Assembly (NCBI GenBank): GCA_947493945.1
Contig: CANLSR010000004.1
Location: 202,748 to 266,747, forward strand
DNA: 64,000 nucleotides
DNA from: an uncultured bacterium
Lineage (GTDB): Bacteria; Bacteroidota; Rhodothermia; Rhodothermales; Rubricoccaceae
Reading direction: 5' to 3'
Each line of letters begins with the position of its first letter. The first letter of the stretch is position 1. Below are positions 34,774 to 44,314 of this stretch, one piece after another. Position numbers and translations under genes: made by a program. The notes beneath the pieces were generated by a model. That model was not told the DNA's origin, did not search any database, and saw only the letters and a program-made list of their open reading frames with translations.

Positions 34774-37659
34774 TTAGGGAACCGGGGGCAGGGGCCACGT
34801 TACCTCGAAGGTAGTGCCCCGGCCCTCCGATCGCACAGCCACGGTGCCGCCCCGGGCCTCGACGGTCTTCCTGACGATGGCCAGGCCCATCCCGCTCGCC
34901 TCGACCTCGTCGCGCGGCCGCAGCGTCTGGAACATCTCGAACACCCGCTCCTGGTAGTCCGGCGCGATGCCCGGCCCGTCGTCGCCGATCTCGAGCGTCA
35001 GCCCACCGGCCCCGACGCGCGCCGCGACCGTGACGCGGCCGTCGGGGCGGTCGTGGTGCTTGATCGCGTTCCCGATCAGGTTGCGCACGACCAGCGCCAG
35101 CGGCACGCGCTCGGTCACGACCGGCGGGGCCGGGACCTCGACGGACACGTCGAAGCCCTGGGGCGGGGTGACCGTCTCGACGGCCCTGGCCACCAGCGCC
35201 GCCAGGTCCACGGGCTCGGGCGCGGCCTCGCCCCGGCCGGCCCGCGAGTAGGCCAGCAGCCCGTCCAGGAGCCCCTCCATCCGCTCGGCGCGGCCCCGGA
35301 GCAGCCGCAGGTGCTCGGCCGAGCCCGGCGGCAGCACGTCGCCGGCGTCCTCCGCGATCCAGGCCGCGAGGCTGTCGATGGCCCGGATGGGCGCCTTGAG
35401 GTCGTGCGAGGCCACGTAGGCGAACCGGTCGAGCTCGTCGTTGGACCGTGCCAGCTCGGCCGTCCGGTCGGCCACGCGCTCCTCCAGGACGGCGTTGAGG
35501 GCCACGAGCTCGGCCTCGGCCGCCTTCTTTTCTGAGACGTCCTCGACCACCGAGATCGCGTGCATCGGCTGGCCGTCGGCGCCGGTGGCGAGGGCGACCG
35601 TGAGGTTGATCCAGACCACGTGCCCGTCGCGGTGGAGGTAGCGCTTTTCGAGCTGGTAGTGGTCGAGGTCGCCGGCCAGGAGCCGCTGGAACAGGCCCAC
35701 GTCGGAGCCCAGGTCGTCGGGGTGGGTGATGCCCTGGAACGTGCGCGTCAGGAGCTCGTCGCGCGAGTACCCGACGATCTCGGACAGCCGCTGGTTGACG
35801 CGGAGCCACGTCCCGTCCAGCCCCACGTGGGCGATGCCGACGGCCGCGTTCTCGAACGTGGCCCGGAACTGGGCCTCGCTGGCCCGGACGGCCTCCTCGG
35901 CCGCGCGGCGCTCCGAAACGTCGGTAAACAAGACGGCCACGCGGCCGCTCCCCGGGCCACCCACGCGCGTGGCGTAGACGTCGAACTCGCGGCCGGTATC
36001 GGGCGCGCGCCTCTCGAACCGGCGCGCGACGCCCGTCTCCGCGATCTCGGCGTAGGCCCCGACCCACTGGCGGTCGAGGTCGGGGGCCAGGTCGCTCGCC
36101 AGCTGGCCGTCCGGGTCGCGGAGCCCCGTCTGGGCGGCGAACGCCGGGTTGGTCTCGACGTAGCGGTAGTCCACCGCCCGGCCGCGCTCGTCGCGGACGA
36201 GGTCGATGACGCAGAACCCGACGGTGACCGAGTTGAACAGCGTCCGGTAGCGTTCCTCGCTCTGGCGCACCTCGACCACCGCCCGGACGCGCTCGACGGC
36301 GTCCCAGGCCTGGTCCGCCACCTCGTGGACCAGCGCGACCTCGGCGTCGGTCCAGGCACGCGTCTCGGCGTGGTTGACGTAGAGGCCGGCCACCCAGGCG
36401 CCGTTGCGCAGGACCGGGGCCCCGACGCCGGCGCGGACGCCGAGATCGGAGAACGCCGAGCCGGCCGTGAGCGGGTCGGCGTCCATGTCGGCGGTGGCCA
36501 GCGTGCGGCCTTCGAGGATCTGGGAGACGTACGCCGGCCCGAGGGCGTCGGCGGGGAGCGTGCCCGAGAGCGGGCCGAGCGGGCCGTCGCTCCACGACGG
36601 GCCGGCGTCGAAGTCGAGCGTGCGGCCGCCGTCCCGGGTCTCGAAAAACCCGACGCGGTGGGCGCCGAGGTGGCGGCCGAGCTCGGCGGCGGCGGCCTCC
36701 AGGATCTGCGCCGGCTCGTCGGCCTGGCGCCACCTCTGGGCGAGGTCGAGGAGGAGCGCCTTGCGGAGGGCCGTCCGCACGAGCGCGGCCTGGGTCTCCT
36801 TTTCCGACGTCACGTCCCAGACGACGCCGTTGAGCCCGGCCTCCCCCGGCCGGTTCTGGCCCGCGATGCGGGCCCACCGTACGGACCCGTCGGGGTGCAC
36901 CACGCGGTACTCGTGGTCGAGGCGGGTGCCCGCGCCGCCGGCCAGCGCGGCGCGGTACGCCTCGGCCAGTCGGCCGCGGTCGCCCGGGTGGATGGTCGAG
37001 GTGGCCTCTAGGACACCGCCCGCCTCCCCGGGAGGGAGCTCGTGGATCGACCGGGTGCGGGCGTCCTGGAGCATGTCGCCGTCGGCCGTGGTCTCCCAGC
37101 GGCCCATCCCGCCGGCGTCGAGCGCCAGCTGGAGGTCGGCCGCCGTCCGGGCGTCGCCGTCGTGGTCGCCCCGCGCCCCCCGCTCGTGGCCGGCGGCCCG
37201 CGCGGCGACGACCGCCGAGACGGCGCCGGCGAGGCCAGTCAGCATCGACACGTCCTGGTCGGTCCAGCCGTGGGGCCGGACGTCGCAGACGGCGAGCGCG
37301 CCGACGACCCCGCCGCCGGCCACGAGCGGGACACCGACGTAGGCCGCCGCGCCGGCCCGGACCGCCGGCCCGTCGCGCGTGACCTCGTCGGCGGACGTGT
37401 CGGAGACGACCAGCGGAACGCCGAGGGCGACCGTCTGCCGGCACGGCCCGTCGACCACGGCCCCTTCGTCGAAGGCGGCCCCGGCCCGGCCCGCGACCGT
37501 CTGGCGGTCTCCGTCGAGCCGTGTCACGAGCGCGAACGCGCCGCCGAGCGCGCGGCAGGCCACGAGCGCCAGCGGGTCGAGGGCGTCGCCGGCCTCGGCG
37601 TGGAGCGGGCCAGTCGCCTGGGCGGCCGCCGACTGGGCGGGGTCGGGAAGGTCGGGCAC
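34774..37659 (-). CDS. Multi-PAS/GAF sensor histidine kinase
   Basis: A 961-residue cytoplasmic sensor. Order: GAF (about 25-150), PAS (about 165-285, ending VTSEKETQAAL), GAF (about 300-450), PAS (about 455-585, ending VSERRAAEEAV), PAS (about 595-715, ending VSEKKAAEAE), coiled coil, HisKA with His752 in VASHDLKAP, and HATPase (GNAIKHH, GDDGPGIAPDYQERVF). This is the bacteriophytochrome-like kinase core, but no PHY domain or chromophore Cys is evident. The GTG at 37659 is chosen; the frame stays open upstream into ispH but that part is not kinase-like. It is probably the input kinase for the two downstream receiver genes. Confidence 0.88.
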   Translation of the reverse strand: MPDLPDPAQSAAAQATGPLHAEAGDALDPLALVACRALGGAFALVTRLDGDRQTVAGRAGAAFDEGAVVDGPCRQTVALGVPLVVSDTSADEVTRDGPAVRAGAAAYVGVPLVAGGGVVGALAVCDVRPHGWTDQDVSMLTGLAGAVSAVVAARAAGHERGARGDHDGDARTAADLQLALDAGGMGRWETTADGDMLQDARTRSIHELPPGEAGGVLEATSTIHPGDRGRLAEAYRAALAGGAGTRLDHEYRVVHPDGSVRWARIAGQNRPGEAGLNGVVWDVTSEKETQAALVRTALRKALLLDLAQRWRQADEPAQILEAAAAELGRHLGAHRVGFFETRDGGRTLDFDAGPSWSDGPLGPLSGTLPADALGPAYVSQILEGRTLATADMDADPLTAGSAFSDLGVRAGVGAPVLRNGAWVAGLYVNHAETRAWTDAEVALVHEVADQAWDAVERVRAVVEVRQSEERYRTLFNSVTVGFCVIDLVRDERGRAVDYRYVETNPAFAAQTGLRDPDGQLASDLAPDLDRQWVGAYAEIAETGVARRFERRAPDTGREFDVYATRVGGPGSGRVAVLFTDVSERRAAEEAVRASEAQFRATFENAAVGIAHVGLDGTWLRVNQRLSEIVGYSRDELLTRTFQGITHPDDLGSDVGLFQRLLAGDLDHYQLEKRYLHRDGHVVWINLTVALATGADGQPMHAISVVEDVSEKKAAEAELVALNAVLEERVADRTAELARSNDELDRFAYVASHDLKAPIRAIDSLAAWIAEDAGDVLPPGSAEHLRLLRGRAERMEGLLDGLLAYSRAGRGEAAPEPVDLAALVARAVETVTPPQGFDVSVEVPAPPVVTERVPLALVVRNLIGNAIKHHDRPDGRVTVAARVGAGGLTLEIGDDGPGIAPDYQERVFEMFQTLRPRDEVEASGMGLAIVRKTVEARGGTVAVRSEGRGTTFEVTWPLPPVP

Positions 37660-37808
37660 GGTCGGGGAGCGGGCGCTCGTCAGGGAGTCGGGTTCGGAGG
37701 CGGGGACGTGGGGGCGCAGAGAGGGCGTCGGTCCAGCCCGCCCTGGCGGCCGCTCTCGTCTGCCCGCCGCCTCGGGTCGTGCGAGCTCCGAGACGGTCGG
37801 GTCTGGGG

Positions 37809-39068
37809 CTACGCCGCCTCGCGCTCGAACGGCGCCAGCGCGTCGGCGACCGTGCGGGCGTCGGGGGCCCAGCGGAGCAGCGTCTGGATCACGCCGTCCA
37901 GGAGCGCGTCCGGGCACGAGGCGCCGGCGGTCAGGATGATGTCGAGCGGAGGGCCGGCGCCCTGGAGGCGGTCCAGTGGCAGCCAGTCGCGCGACTGGCG
38001 CGCCTCCTTGGCCCGCCAGTCCCAGTGGCGGATCAGGCGCGGGCTCACGATCTCGCCCGCGTCGCGGACGAAGTACGTGGGCAGGCCGGCGTCCTCGCAC
38101 AGCTCCACCAGGTGGCTCGTGTTGGACGAGTTGTAGCCGCCGACGACGACGGCGAGGTCGGCCCCGTGCTCGATCAGGGCCTCGGTCGCGTCCTGGTTCT
38201 CCTTGGTCGCGTAGCACAGCGTGTCGGACGTGTCGGCCACGTTCCGGTCGTCGCCGTCGCGGGCCAGGACCGCCTGGCGGATCCGCTCGGCGATGGCCGC
38301 CGTCTCGGTCGCCAGCATGGTCGTCTGGTTGACCACGCCGATCCGGACCAGGTCGCGCGCCGGGTCGAAGCCGTCGGACGTCTTGCCCTCGAAGTGGCGC
38401 CAGAAGAACTCGGGGCCCTGGTGGCCCTCGATCACGGCCGCCAGCGTCTCGGTCTCGGCCGGGTCGCGCACCACCACGACGGGCGCGTCGGCCGCGGCGC
38501 GGCTGAACGTGGCCCGCGTCTCCTCGTGGTTGCGTTTGCCGTGCACGACCACGGTGTAGCCCTTGGCGCCGATGTGGGCGCCCTTTTTCCACACGCGGAC
38601 CACGAACGGGCACGTGGTGTCGTAGGCCTGCACGTCCACGTCCTGGGCGGTCAGGGTGTCCAGCACCTCGGTCGGCGCGCCGAAGGCGGGCACGATCACG
38701 AGGTCGCCGGGCCCGAGCTCCGAGAACGGGATCAGCTGGTCGCCCGCGGTCGTGCGCAGGAACCGGACGCCGCGCGCCACCAGGTCCTCGTTGACGTGGG
38801 GGTTGTGGATCATCTCCGACAGCAGGAACACGCGGCCGGCCGCCGCCTTGTTCGGGTTCTCGTCCAAGGCCCGGTAGGCGATCTCGATGGCGTTCTCGAC
38901 GCCGAAGCAGAACCCGAAGTGGCGGGCCAGCTTGACGCGGAACGGGCCGAAGTCGAGGACGCTCGGCGCCAGGTCCTTTTTCCGTGGGTCCGCGTCGCGG
39001 CGGGCCGTCTTGACGGCGCTCACGACGGGGCTGCGGTAGAAGTCGGGGACGTCGAACTGGCGGGCCAT
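37809..39068 (-). CDS. ispH: 4-hydroxy-3-methylbut-2-enyl diphosphate reductase
   Basis: A 419-residue IspH/LytB, the last enzyme of the MEP isoprenoid pathway, which makes IPP and DMAPP with a 4Fe-4S cluster. The three cluster cysteines are Cys54 (GFCFGVENA), Cys153 (TTCPFV) and Cys385 (GASCPDALL). The TTMLATET segment and VVGGYNSSNTSHL are also present. It is about 100 residues longer than E. coli IspH, with an N-terminal extension and insertions as in cyanobacterial and plant forms. It is a stand-alone gene, upstream of and co-directional with the sensor kinase cluster. Confidence 0.95.
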   Translation of the reverse strand: MARQFDVPDFYRSPVVSAVKTARRDADPRKKDLAPSVLDFGPFRVKLARHFGFCFGVENAIEIAYRALDENPNKAAAGRVFLLSEMIHNPHVNEDLVARGVRFLRTTAGDQLIPFSELGPGDLVIVPAFGAPTEVLDTLTAQDVDVQAYDTTCPFVVRVWKKGAHIGAKGYTVVVHGKRNHEETRATFSRAAADAPVVVVRDPAETETLAAVIEGHQGPEFFWRHFEGKTSDGFDPARDLVRIGVVNQTTMLATETAAIAERIRQAVLARDGDDRNVADTSDTLCYATKENQDATEALIEHGADLAVVVGGYNSSNTSHLVELCEDAGLPTYFVRDAGEIVSPRLIRHWDWRAKEARQSRDWLPLDRLQGAGPPLDIILTAGASCPDALLDGVIQTLLRWAPDARTVADALAPFEREAA

Positions 39069-39268
39069 GCGGGCGGGGGCGGGATGGTCTGGGGGGCTAA
39101 CGCGTCCGGAGGCGTGGGGGTGCGGCGGGGCGTGGGCTCTGCGGAGAATTGGACGGCCGCCCCGCGCCGGCCGCCCCGCGCCGGCGGGAGGGGCGCGACG
39201 GGTTCGCCATGCGCGGTAAGCTGTTTTGTCGCATTATGCGGACACTTTCTCCACCTGATTCCACGCCC

Positions 39269-41131
39269 ATGGCCCTCCGCTACTCCTTCCTCCTCGCGCT
39301 CGCCGCGCTCCTGCTGGCGCCCGCCGCCGGCGCCCAAGGCGCCTCCGGCGTCGTCATCAATGAGGTGGACTCCGACACGCCCGGCAGCGACACCGCGGAG
39401 TTCATCGAGCTCTACAACGCGTCCTCCAGCGCCGTCTCGCTCGACGGGTTGGTGGTCGTGCTGTTCAACGGCAGCAACGACCGGTCGTACGCCGCCTACG
39501 ACCTCGCCGGCTCCCTCGCCGCTGGCGACTACTACGTGCTCGGCAACCCGGGCGTGCCCAACGCGGACCTGGAGATCGATCCGGGAGGCAGCGGGGCGAT
39601 TCAGAACGGGGCCGACGCCGTCGCCCTCTACACGGGCACCGCGGCCGACTTCCCCGCCGATACCGCCCCGACGACGACCAACCTCGTCGACGCCGTTGTG
39701 TATGACACTGACGACTCCGATGACACGGGCCTGCTCACGGGGCTCGGCCAGACGGCCCAGTACGACGAAGACGCGAACGGCGACAAGGACAACCAGTCGG
39801 TCCAGCGCTCGCCGGACGGGGCCAACGCCTTCATCACGGCGCCGGCGACTCCCGGCGCGGCCAACCCGTCCGTCGCGCCCGAGGAGTTCTCGACCATCCT
39901 GCTGGGCGCCAACGAGGTGCCGCCGGTGACCACCGGCGCCGCCGGCGGCGTGATGGCCGTCCTCACGGGCACGGAGCTGGTCGTGACGGGCCAGTTCGGC
40001 GGCCTGGAGAGCGACTACAACGCGTCGGTCGGGTCCCACCTCCACCGCGGCGCGGCGGACGTGAACGGCCCCGTGGAGTACCCCCTCAGCCCGGCGCTCG
40101 ACGCGGACAACCGCGGGGGCACCTTCGAGGCCGACGACAACACGTTCGACGTCCGGCCCACCTTCGCCGACTCGCTCCGCAACGGGTTGGTCTACGTCAA
40201 CGTCCACACGGTGGACCAGCCCGACGGCGAGATCCGCGGCCAGCTGCTCACCGAGACGCCGACCGCCAGCGTCACGCTGGCGCAGGCGCGCGAGATCGGC
40301 GCCGGCTTCTCGGTGTCGCTGGCGGGCACGGTCTCGCGCGCGATGGGCGACTTCTCGTACGTCCAGGACGACGGCGGCGCGGTCGCCGTCCGCCAGACGT
40401 TCGGCGACTACGCCGACGCGGTCGCGGCCGGGACCATCGCCGCCGGCACGGCCGTCGAGTTGACCGGGACGCTCTCGGAGTTTAGCGGCCTGCTCCAGAT
40501 CAACAACACGGACCTCGCCAGCTACACCGTCGGCGCGACCGGCGCGGCCCCGACCCCGGAGGTCGTGACGCTGGCCGAGCTCGCCGCCGACGGCGAGGCC
40601 TACGAGTCGCGCCTGATCTCGGTCGTCGACGTCACGTTCGCCGCCGCTGGCGGCACGTTCGCCGCCGGCGAGGAGTACGCCGTCAGCCAGGGCGACGACA
40701 CGGGCACGGTTCGGATCAACGGCGCCGAGGAGACGGCCGTCGTCGGCACGGCCATCCCGGCCGTCGGCCAGCTGACGGGCGTGGTCGACGAGCGCGGCGG
40801 GGCCTACCGGATCCTGCCGATCCTGGCCACCGACGTGACGGCCGGCGGAACGGCGGGCGAGACCGGCCCGGAGGCCGGCTTGCGTCTCGCCGTGGCCAAC
40901 CCTCTCCGCGGCGCGGCCACGGTTCGGTTCGAGCTGGCGGCGCCCGGCCGAGCCCGGCTCGCGCTGTTCGACGCGCTGGGCCGGCAGGTGGCCGTCCTGG
41001 TCGACGGCGGTGTCGGCACGGGTGAGCAGACGGCGACGCTGGAGGCCGGCGCGCTGTCGACGGGCGTCTACGTGCTCCGCCTCCAGACCGAGACGGACAC
41101 CGTCAGCCGCACGCTGACCGTCGTGCGCTAA
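39269..41131 (+). CDS. Secreted LTD/CHRD-domain protein with T9SS-type sorting domain
   Basis: 620 residues. Signal peptide to about residue 23; a lamin-tail domain (about 25-200: VVINEVDSDTPG, EFIELYN); a CHRD domain (about 210-330: LLGANEVPPV, GSHLHRGAA, GLVYVNVHT); then beta-rich OB-like regions (about 340-540). The last about 80 residues form a type IX-secretion sorting domain (ALFDALGRQVAVL, LSTGVYVLRL, TLTVVR). It is probably exported across both membranes and left on the surface or released. The ligand is unknown. The gene is divergent from ispH; the 200-nt gap contains an AT-richer stretch near 39218-39240 that may hold its promoter. Confidence 0.85.
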   Translation: MALRYSFLLALAALLLAPAAGAQGASGVVINEVDSDTPGSDTAEFIELYNASSSAVSLDGLVVVLFNGSNDRSYAAYDLAGSLAAGDYYVLGNPGVPNADLEIDPGGSGAIQNGADAVALYTGTAADFPADTAPTTTNLVDAVVYDTDDSDDTGLLTGLGQTAQYDEDANGDKDNQSVQRSPDGANAFITAPATPGAANPSVAPEEFSTILLGANEVPPVTTGAAGGVMAVLTGTELVVTGQFGGLESDYNASVGSHLHRGAADVNGPVEYPLSPALDADNRGGTFEADDNTFDVRPTFADSLRNGLVYVNVHTVDQPDGEIRGQLLTETPTASVTLAQAREIGAGFSVSLAGTVSRAMGDFSYVQDDGGAVAVRQTFGDYADAVAAGTIAAGTAVELTGTLSEFSGLLQINNTDLASYTVGATGAAPTPEVVTLAELAADGEAYESRLISVVDVTFAAAGGTFAAGEEYAVSQGDDTGTVRINGAEETAVVGTAIPAVGQLTGVVDERGGAYRILPILATDVTAGGTAGETGPEAGLRLAVANPLRGAATVRFELAAPGRARLALFDALGRQVAVLVDGGVGTGEQTATLEAGALSTGVYVLRLQTETDTVSRTLTVVR

Positions 41132-41155
41132 CCGGCCCAGCCGGCAGCGACCGCC

Positions 41156-41199
41156 AGCGGGGCGGGGCCTGATCCTGACGGGTCGGGCTCCGCCCCGCT
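41156..41199 (+). terminator. Hairpin terminator after the secreted protein gene
   Basis: 10-bp perfect stem AGCGGGGCGG / CCGCCCCGCT with a long loop, followed by CGTTTGT. It lies 25 nt past the stop of the gene ending at 41131 and faces a convergent gene ending at 41263, so it may serve both. The same region carries CCGCCAGCG repeat cores. Confidence 0.5.
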
Positions 41200-41262
41200 C
41201 GTTTGTGCCCGCCCGGCTGGCGGGCCGCCTCCGCCAGCGGGACGCCCCGGTGCCCGGCCGCG

Positions 41263-42459
41263 CTAGGTCCAGTCCACCCGGACCAGCCGGGCGTTCGGGC
41301 GGAGCTCGCGGCCGGCCTTGGCCTCCGGCCGGCCGTCGAGCTCGACCACGTCGGCCGTAAAGTCGAACGAGGCCAGCAAGCCGTCGGCCTCGCCCTGGTT
41401 GTGCCCGAGCAGGCTGGAGCCGACCCCGTAGCCGGCCACCGGCACGCCCGCCCGCTCGAACCGCTCGATCTTGTGCGGCGTAAAGCCGCCGCTGGCGATG
41501 ATGCCGACCGCCTCGAACCCCTCGGCGTCGAGCGACTGGCGGAGCAGACGCACGAGCGGCGGGTTGACGCCTGTGAGGGCGCCGTCTGGCTCCTGCCGCG
41601 CGCGCTCCTTCAGGGAGCGGTCCACCATGCGCTCGCTCGTGTCCACGCGCACGCCCGAGAGCGCGCCGTCGCCGAACGCGTCCCGCATCGCGCGCGCCAC
41701 CGCCAGCGCGTCGGCCACGACGTCGTTGCGGTAGTCGACCAGGCTGACCACGTTGACGCCGGGCTCGTGTGCGCGGACGTAGCGGGCGAAGGCGAGCGTC
41801 GCCGCCACCACGTCGCCGCCAAAGGCCGCGATGAGCGCGTGCGGCATGGTCCCGGCGCCGCGCCCGCCCCACCACGCGCCGCCGGCGTCGCTGGAGACGC
41901 TGCCGGCGCCGCCCACCATCGCGGCGTAGCCGTCGGCCGTCTGCACGCGCCAGTCGTCGTGGCGGGCGCCCATGAAGATGACCGGCTTGCCGGCCGCCGC
42001 GTCGATCACGCGGCGCACGTTGGAGGCGACCAGCGAGCGGCGGGCCAGCGTGCCGAGCAGCGGCGTCTCCAGGTGGGCAAAGGCCCGGTACGGCCCGCGG
42101 AGGAGCATCACGGTCTCCCACGGCTCCACCGGGTCGCCGTCGAGCAGCGTCTCCAGCGACACGGCCTCGCGCGAGTAGCCGTCGGCGAGCTGCGTCTGCA
42201 CCAGCCGCACGCCCTCGTAGGCCCCGGCCACGATGCCGCTCCGCTTGGCGAACACCTGCATCGTCACGTGCGGGTCGCAGTCGGCCTGGGCGAGCGTGGC
42301 GGCGGCGCGGACAAAGTAACGGTCGGAGAGCCAGCCCTCGCGGATGCGCGGGTCGAACTGGAAGACGGAGGCCGGAAAGCGGCCGAGGCCGCGGCGGAGA
42401 GTCGCGGCGCGGTCGTCGGCTTGGGGATCGTCGGCGGGCGTCGGGCGGGCGTGGGACAT
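41263..42459 (-). CDS. Nicotinate phosphoribosyltransferase
   Basis: 398 residues from ATG 42459; an upstream in-frame ATG at 42531 would add 24 low-complexity residues. The fold is that of type II phosphoribosyltransferases: FDPRIREGWLSDRYF, GARHDDWRVQ, the central VVSLVDYRNDVVADAL and GVRVDTSERM segments, and the ASGGFTPHKIERF phosphate-binding region near the C-terminus. It should make nicotinate mononucleotide from nicotinate and PRPP, the entry step of NAD salvage. The closest-looking relatives are archaeal/Bacteroidota NAPRTases rather than E. coli PncB. No other NAD gene is adjacent. Confidence 0.82.
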   Translation of the reverse strand: MSHARPTPADDPQADDRAATLRRGLGRFPASVFQFDPRIREGWLSDRYFVRAAATLAQADCDPHVTMQVFAKRSGIVAGAYEGVRLVQTQLADGYSREAVSLETLLDGDPVEPWETVMLLRGPYRAFAHLETPLLGTLARRSLVASNVRRVIDAAAGKPVIFMGARHDDWRVQTADGYAAMVGGAGSVSSDAGGAWWGGRGAGTMPHALIAAFGGDVVAATLAFARYVRAHEPGVNVVSLVDYRNDVVADALAVARAMRDAFGDGALSGVRVDTSERMVDRSLKERARQEPDGALTGVNPPLVRLLRQSLDAEGFEAVGIIASGGFTPHKIERFERAGVPVAGYGVGSSLLGHNQGEADGLLASFDFTADVVELDGRPEAKAGRELRPNARLVRVDWT

Positions 42460-42640
42460 GGCGGGCGACGACCGGGAAGGGCCGTCGTCGGTCCCTGGCA
42501 CGGTCGGAGAGGGGTCGGTGGTGTGGGCCATCGCAGCGCCGGCGAGGCGCGTGCGGCGAGCGTCGTCGCGGCTGGCGAGAAGGTATCGCGTGCGAGCGGC
42601 GCTGGCGCCACGCGAGGCGCGCCCCGACGCTCGGCGCCCC

Positions 42641-42675
42641 GCTGGCGGCCGTCCTCGCCGGGACCGACCGCCAGT
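42641..42675. repeat. CGCTGGCGG palindromic repeat (degenerate)
   Basis: GCTGGCGG and CCGCCAGT arms around an imperfect spacer, just past the tgt stop (minus strand). Confidence 0.45.
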
Positions 42676-42685
42676 GGAGCGAGCG

Positions 42686-43822
42686 CTACGCCTTGGCCGC
42701 CAGCCGGTCGGACCACTCGGCGCGCCACGCGGGGAAGCGGCCCTCCAGGATCGCCGCCCGCATCTGGCGGACCGTCCACATATAAAGGGCCAGGTTCTGG
42801 ACGCTGGCGATCTCCATGAACAGCGGCTCCCGGGTCAGCGTCAGGTGGCGGAGGTAGGCGCGGCTGAACGTCTGGCTGTGGTACACCTCGAGGCCGGGGT
42901 CGAGCACGCCGAAGTGCTCTTTCCAGCGCGCGTTCTTGATGTTGACGATGCCCTCGGTGGTAAACAGCGTGCCGGTGCGCGCGTTGCGCGTGGGCATCAC
43001 GCAGTCGAACAGGTCCACACCGCGGGCCACGTTCTCGACCAGGTTCTGGGGCGTCCCGACGCCCATGAGGTAGCGGGACCGGTCGCGGGGCAGGACCTCG
43101 TTCACGGTCTCGACCATGTCGTACATCACCGGCGCCGCCTCGCCGACGGACAGCCCGCCGATGGCGTAGCCCTCGGCCTCCAGCGCCACCAGCGCGTCGG
43201 CGCTTTCGCGGCGCACGTCGGCAAAGGTGGCGCCCTGGACGATGGGCCACAGCGACTGGTGGTGGCCGTAGTGGGGCTCCGTGGCTCGCCAGTGGGCGAA
43301 CGCGCGCTCGGCCCAGCGGACGGTGCGGGCGTTGGCGCGGCGGGCCTCGGCGTGCTCGACGGTGGCCGGCGTCAACTCGTCCAGCACCATCATCACGTCC
43401 GAGCCAATGTCGCGCTGCGTGTCCACGACGGACTCGGGCGTGAACTCCAAGAGCGCCCCGTCGAGGTGGCTCCGAAAGCGCACACCGTCCTCGGTCACCT
43501 TGCGGAGGTCCGCCAGCGAGAACACCTGGAAGCCGCCCGAGTCGGTCAGGACGGGCCGGTCCCACGCCATGAACCGGTGGAGCCCGCCGGCGGCGCGGAG
43601 CACCTCGCGGCCGGGCCGGAGCGCCAGGTGGTAGGTGTTGCCCAGGACGATGCGCGCGTCGAGGTCGCCGGTCAATGTGCGCGGCGCGACCGCCTTGACG
43701 CTGCCGACCGTCCCGACGGGCATGAACATGGGCGTCTCGACCGTCCCGTGGTCGGTGTGCAAGACGCCGGCGCGGGCGCCGGTCTCGGGGCACTCGGCCT
43801 GGAGCTCGAAGGTCAGGGGCAT
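42686..43822 (-). CDS. tgt: tRNA-guanine transglycosylase lacking the zinc cysteines
   Basis: A 378-residue TIM-barrel enzyme that exchanges G34 of certain tRNAs for a queuosine precursor. Active-site segments are intact: LTDSGGFQVFSL, PIVQGATF, GGLSVGEA and the nucleophile region DLFDCVMPTR. The zinc-binding C-x-C-x2-C segment of E. coli Tgt, normally just before SRAYLHHL, is replaced here by GLEVYHSQTFSRAYLRHL with no Cys. From memory, Bacteroidota enzymes look the same, so this is probably a lineage feature and not damage. ATG 43822 starts the conserved FELQAECP N-terminus. Confidence 0.9.
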   Translation of the reverse strand: MPLTFELQAECPETGARAGVLHTDHGTVETPMFMPVGTVGSVKAVAPRTLTGDLDARIVLGNTYHLALRPGREVLRAAGGLHRFMAWDRPVLTDSGGFQVFSLADLRKVTEDGVRFRSHLDGALLEFTPESVVDTQRDIGSDVMMVLDELTPATVEHAEARRANARTVRWAERAFAHWRATEPHYGHHQSLWPIVQGATFADVRRESADALVALEAEGYAIGGLSVGEAAPVMYDMVETVNEVLPRDRSRYLMGVGTPQNLVENVARGVDLFDCVMPTRNARTGTLFTTEGIVNIKNARWKEHFGVLDPGLEVYHSQTFSRAYLRHLTLTREPLFMEIASVQNLALYMWTVRQMRAAILEGRFPAWRAEWSDRLAAKA

Positions 43823-44031
43823 GGCGGGCGGGGGAGAGGCCGGAGGGTAGCGGCGGCGGGCGGCAGCGGCGGGCAAGCGTCCGCGAAAGCGCCCGGCTGG
43901 CGGTGTACGTCGGCGGGCCCCTGGCCCCGGCTACTCGCCGGCGTCGGGCGCCAGCGCGTGGCGCGCGGCCGTCGCGCGAAGCCTCGGGCCGGCCGTATCG
44001 TTGGAGATACTCCCCCTCTCTCTCTCCCCTC

Positions 44032-44277
44032 ATGAACAACCTGTTCCGCGGACTCCTGGCCGGCTACGGCGCCAAAAAGCTGGGCGGCGGCTGCTTCTCG
44101 ACCATCCTGGTCTTCGTGCTTCTGTGGGTGCTGCTCGGCCAGTGCGGCGCCACCTACGCGCCCACTGAGGCGGAGGCGGCCCGCGTCGAGTCGGTCTCGG
44201 CGGCCCCCACGCCCCCGGCCGCCGTGCCGCTGACTGGCGTCGTCCCTGGCGGGGTGGCGCTCGCCGCCGGCGACTAG
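44032..44277 (+). CDS. Small membrane protein with GYGAKKLGGGC motif
   Basis: 81 residues: MNNLFRGLLAGYGAKKLGGGC, then one hydrophobic helix (about 23-42) and a Pro/Ala/Val-rich tail. The N-terminal Gly-rich motif and single helix recur in small uncharacterised Bacteroidota proteins (from memory). It is probably an inner-membrane protein with the basic end inside. Function unknown. It is followed by an outer-membrane barrel gene 37 nt downstream. Confidence 0.65.
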   Translation: MNNLFRGLLAGYGAKKLGGGCFSTILVFVLLWVLLGQCGATYAPTEAEAARVESVSAAPTPPAAVPLTGVVPGGVALAAGD

Positions 44278-44314
44278 CCGGGGCCAGGGGCCCGCCGACG
44301 TACGTTCCTCGACC

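Noticed and set aside
34774-38613. Sensor kinase extended to 1279 residues
   Set aside because: The extra N-terminal part overlaps ispH in another frame and is low-complexity; GTG 37659 starts the real GAF domain.
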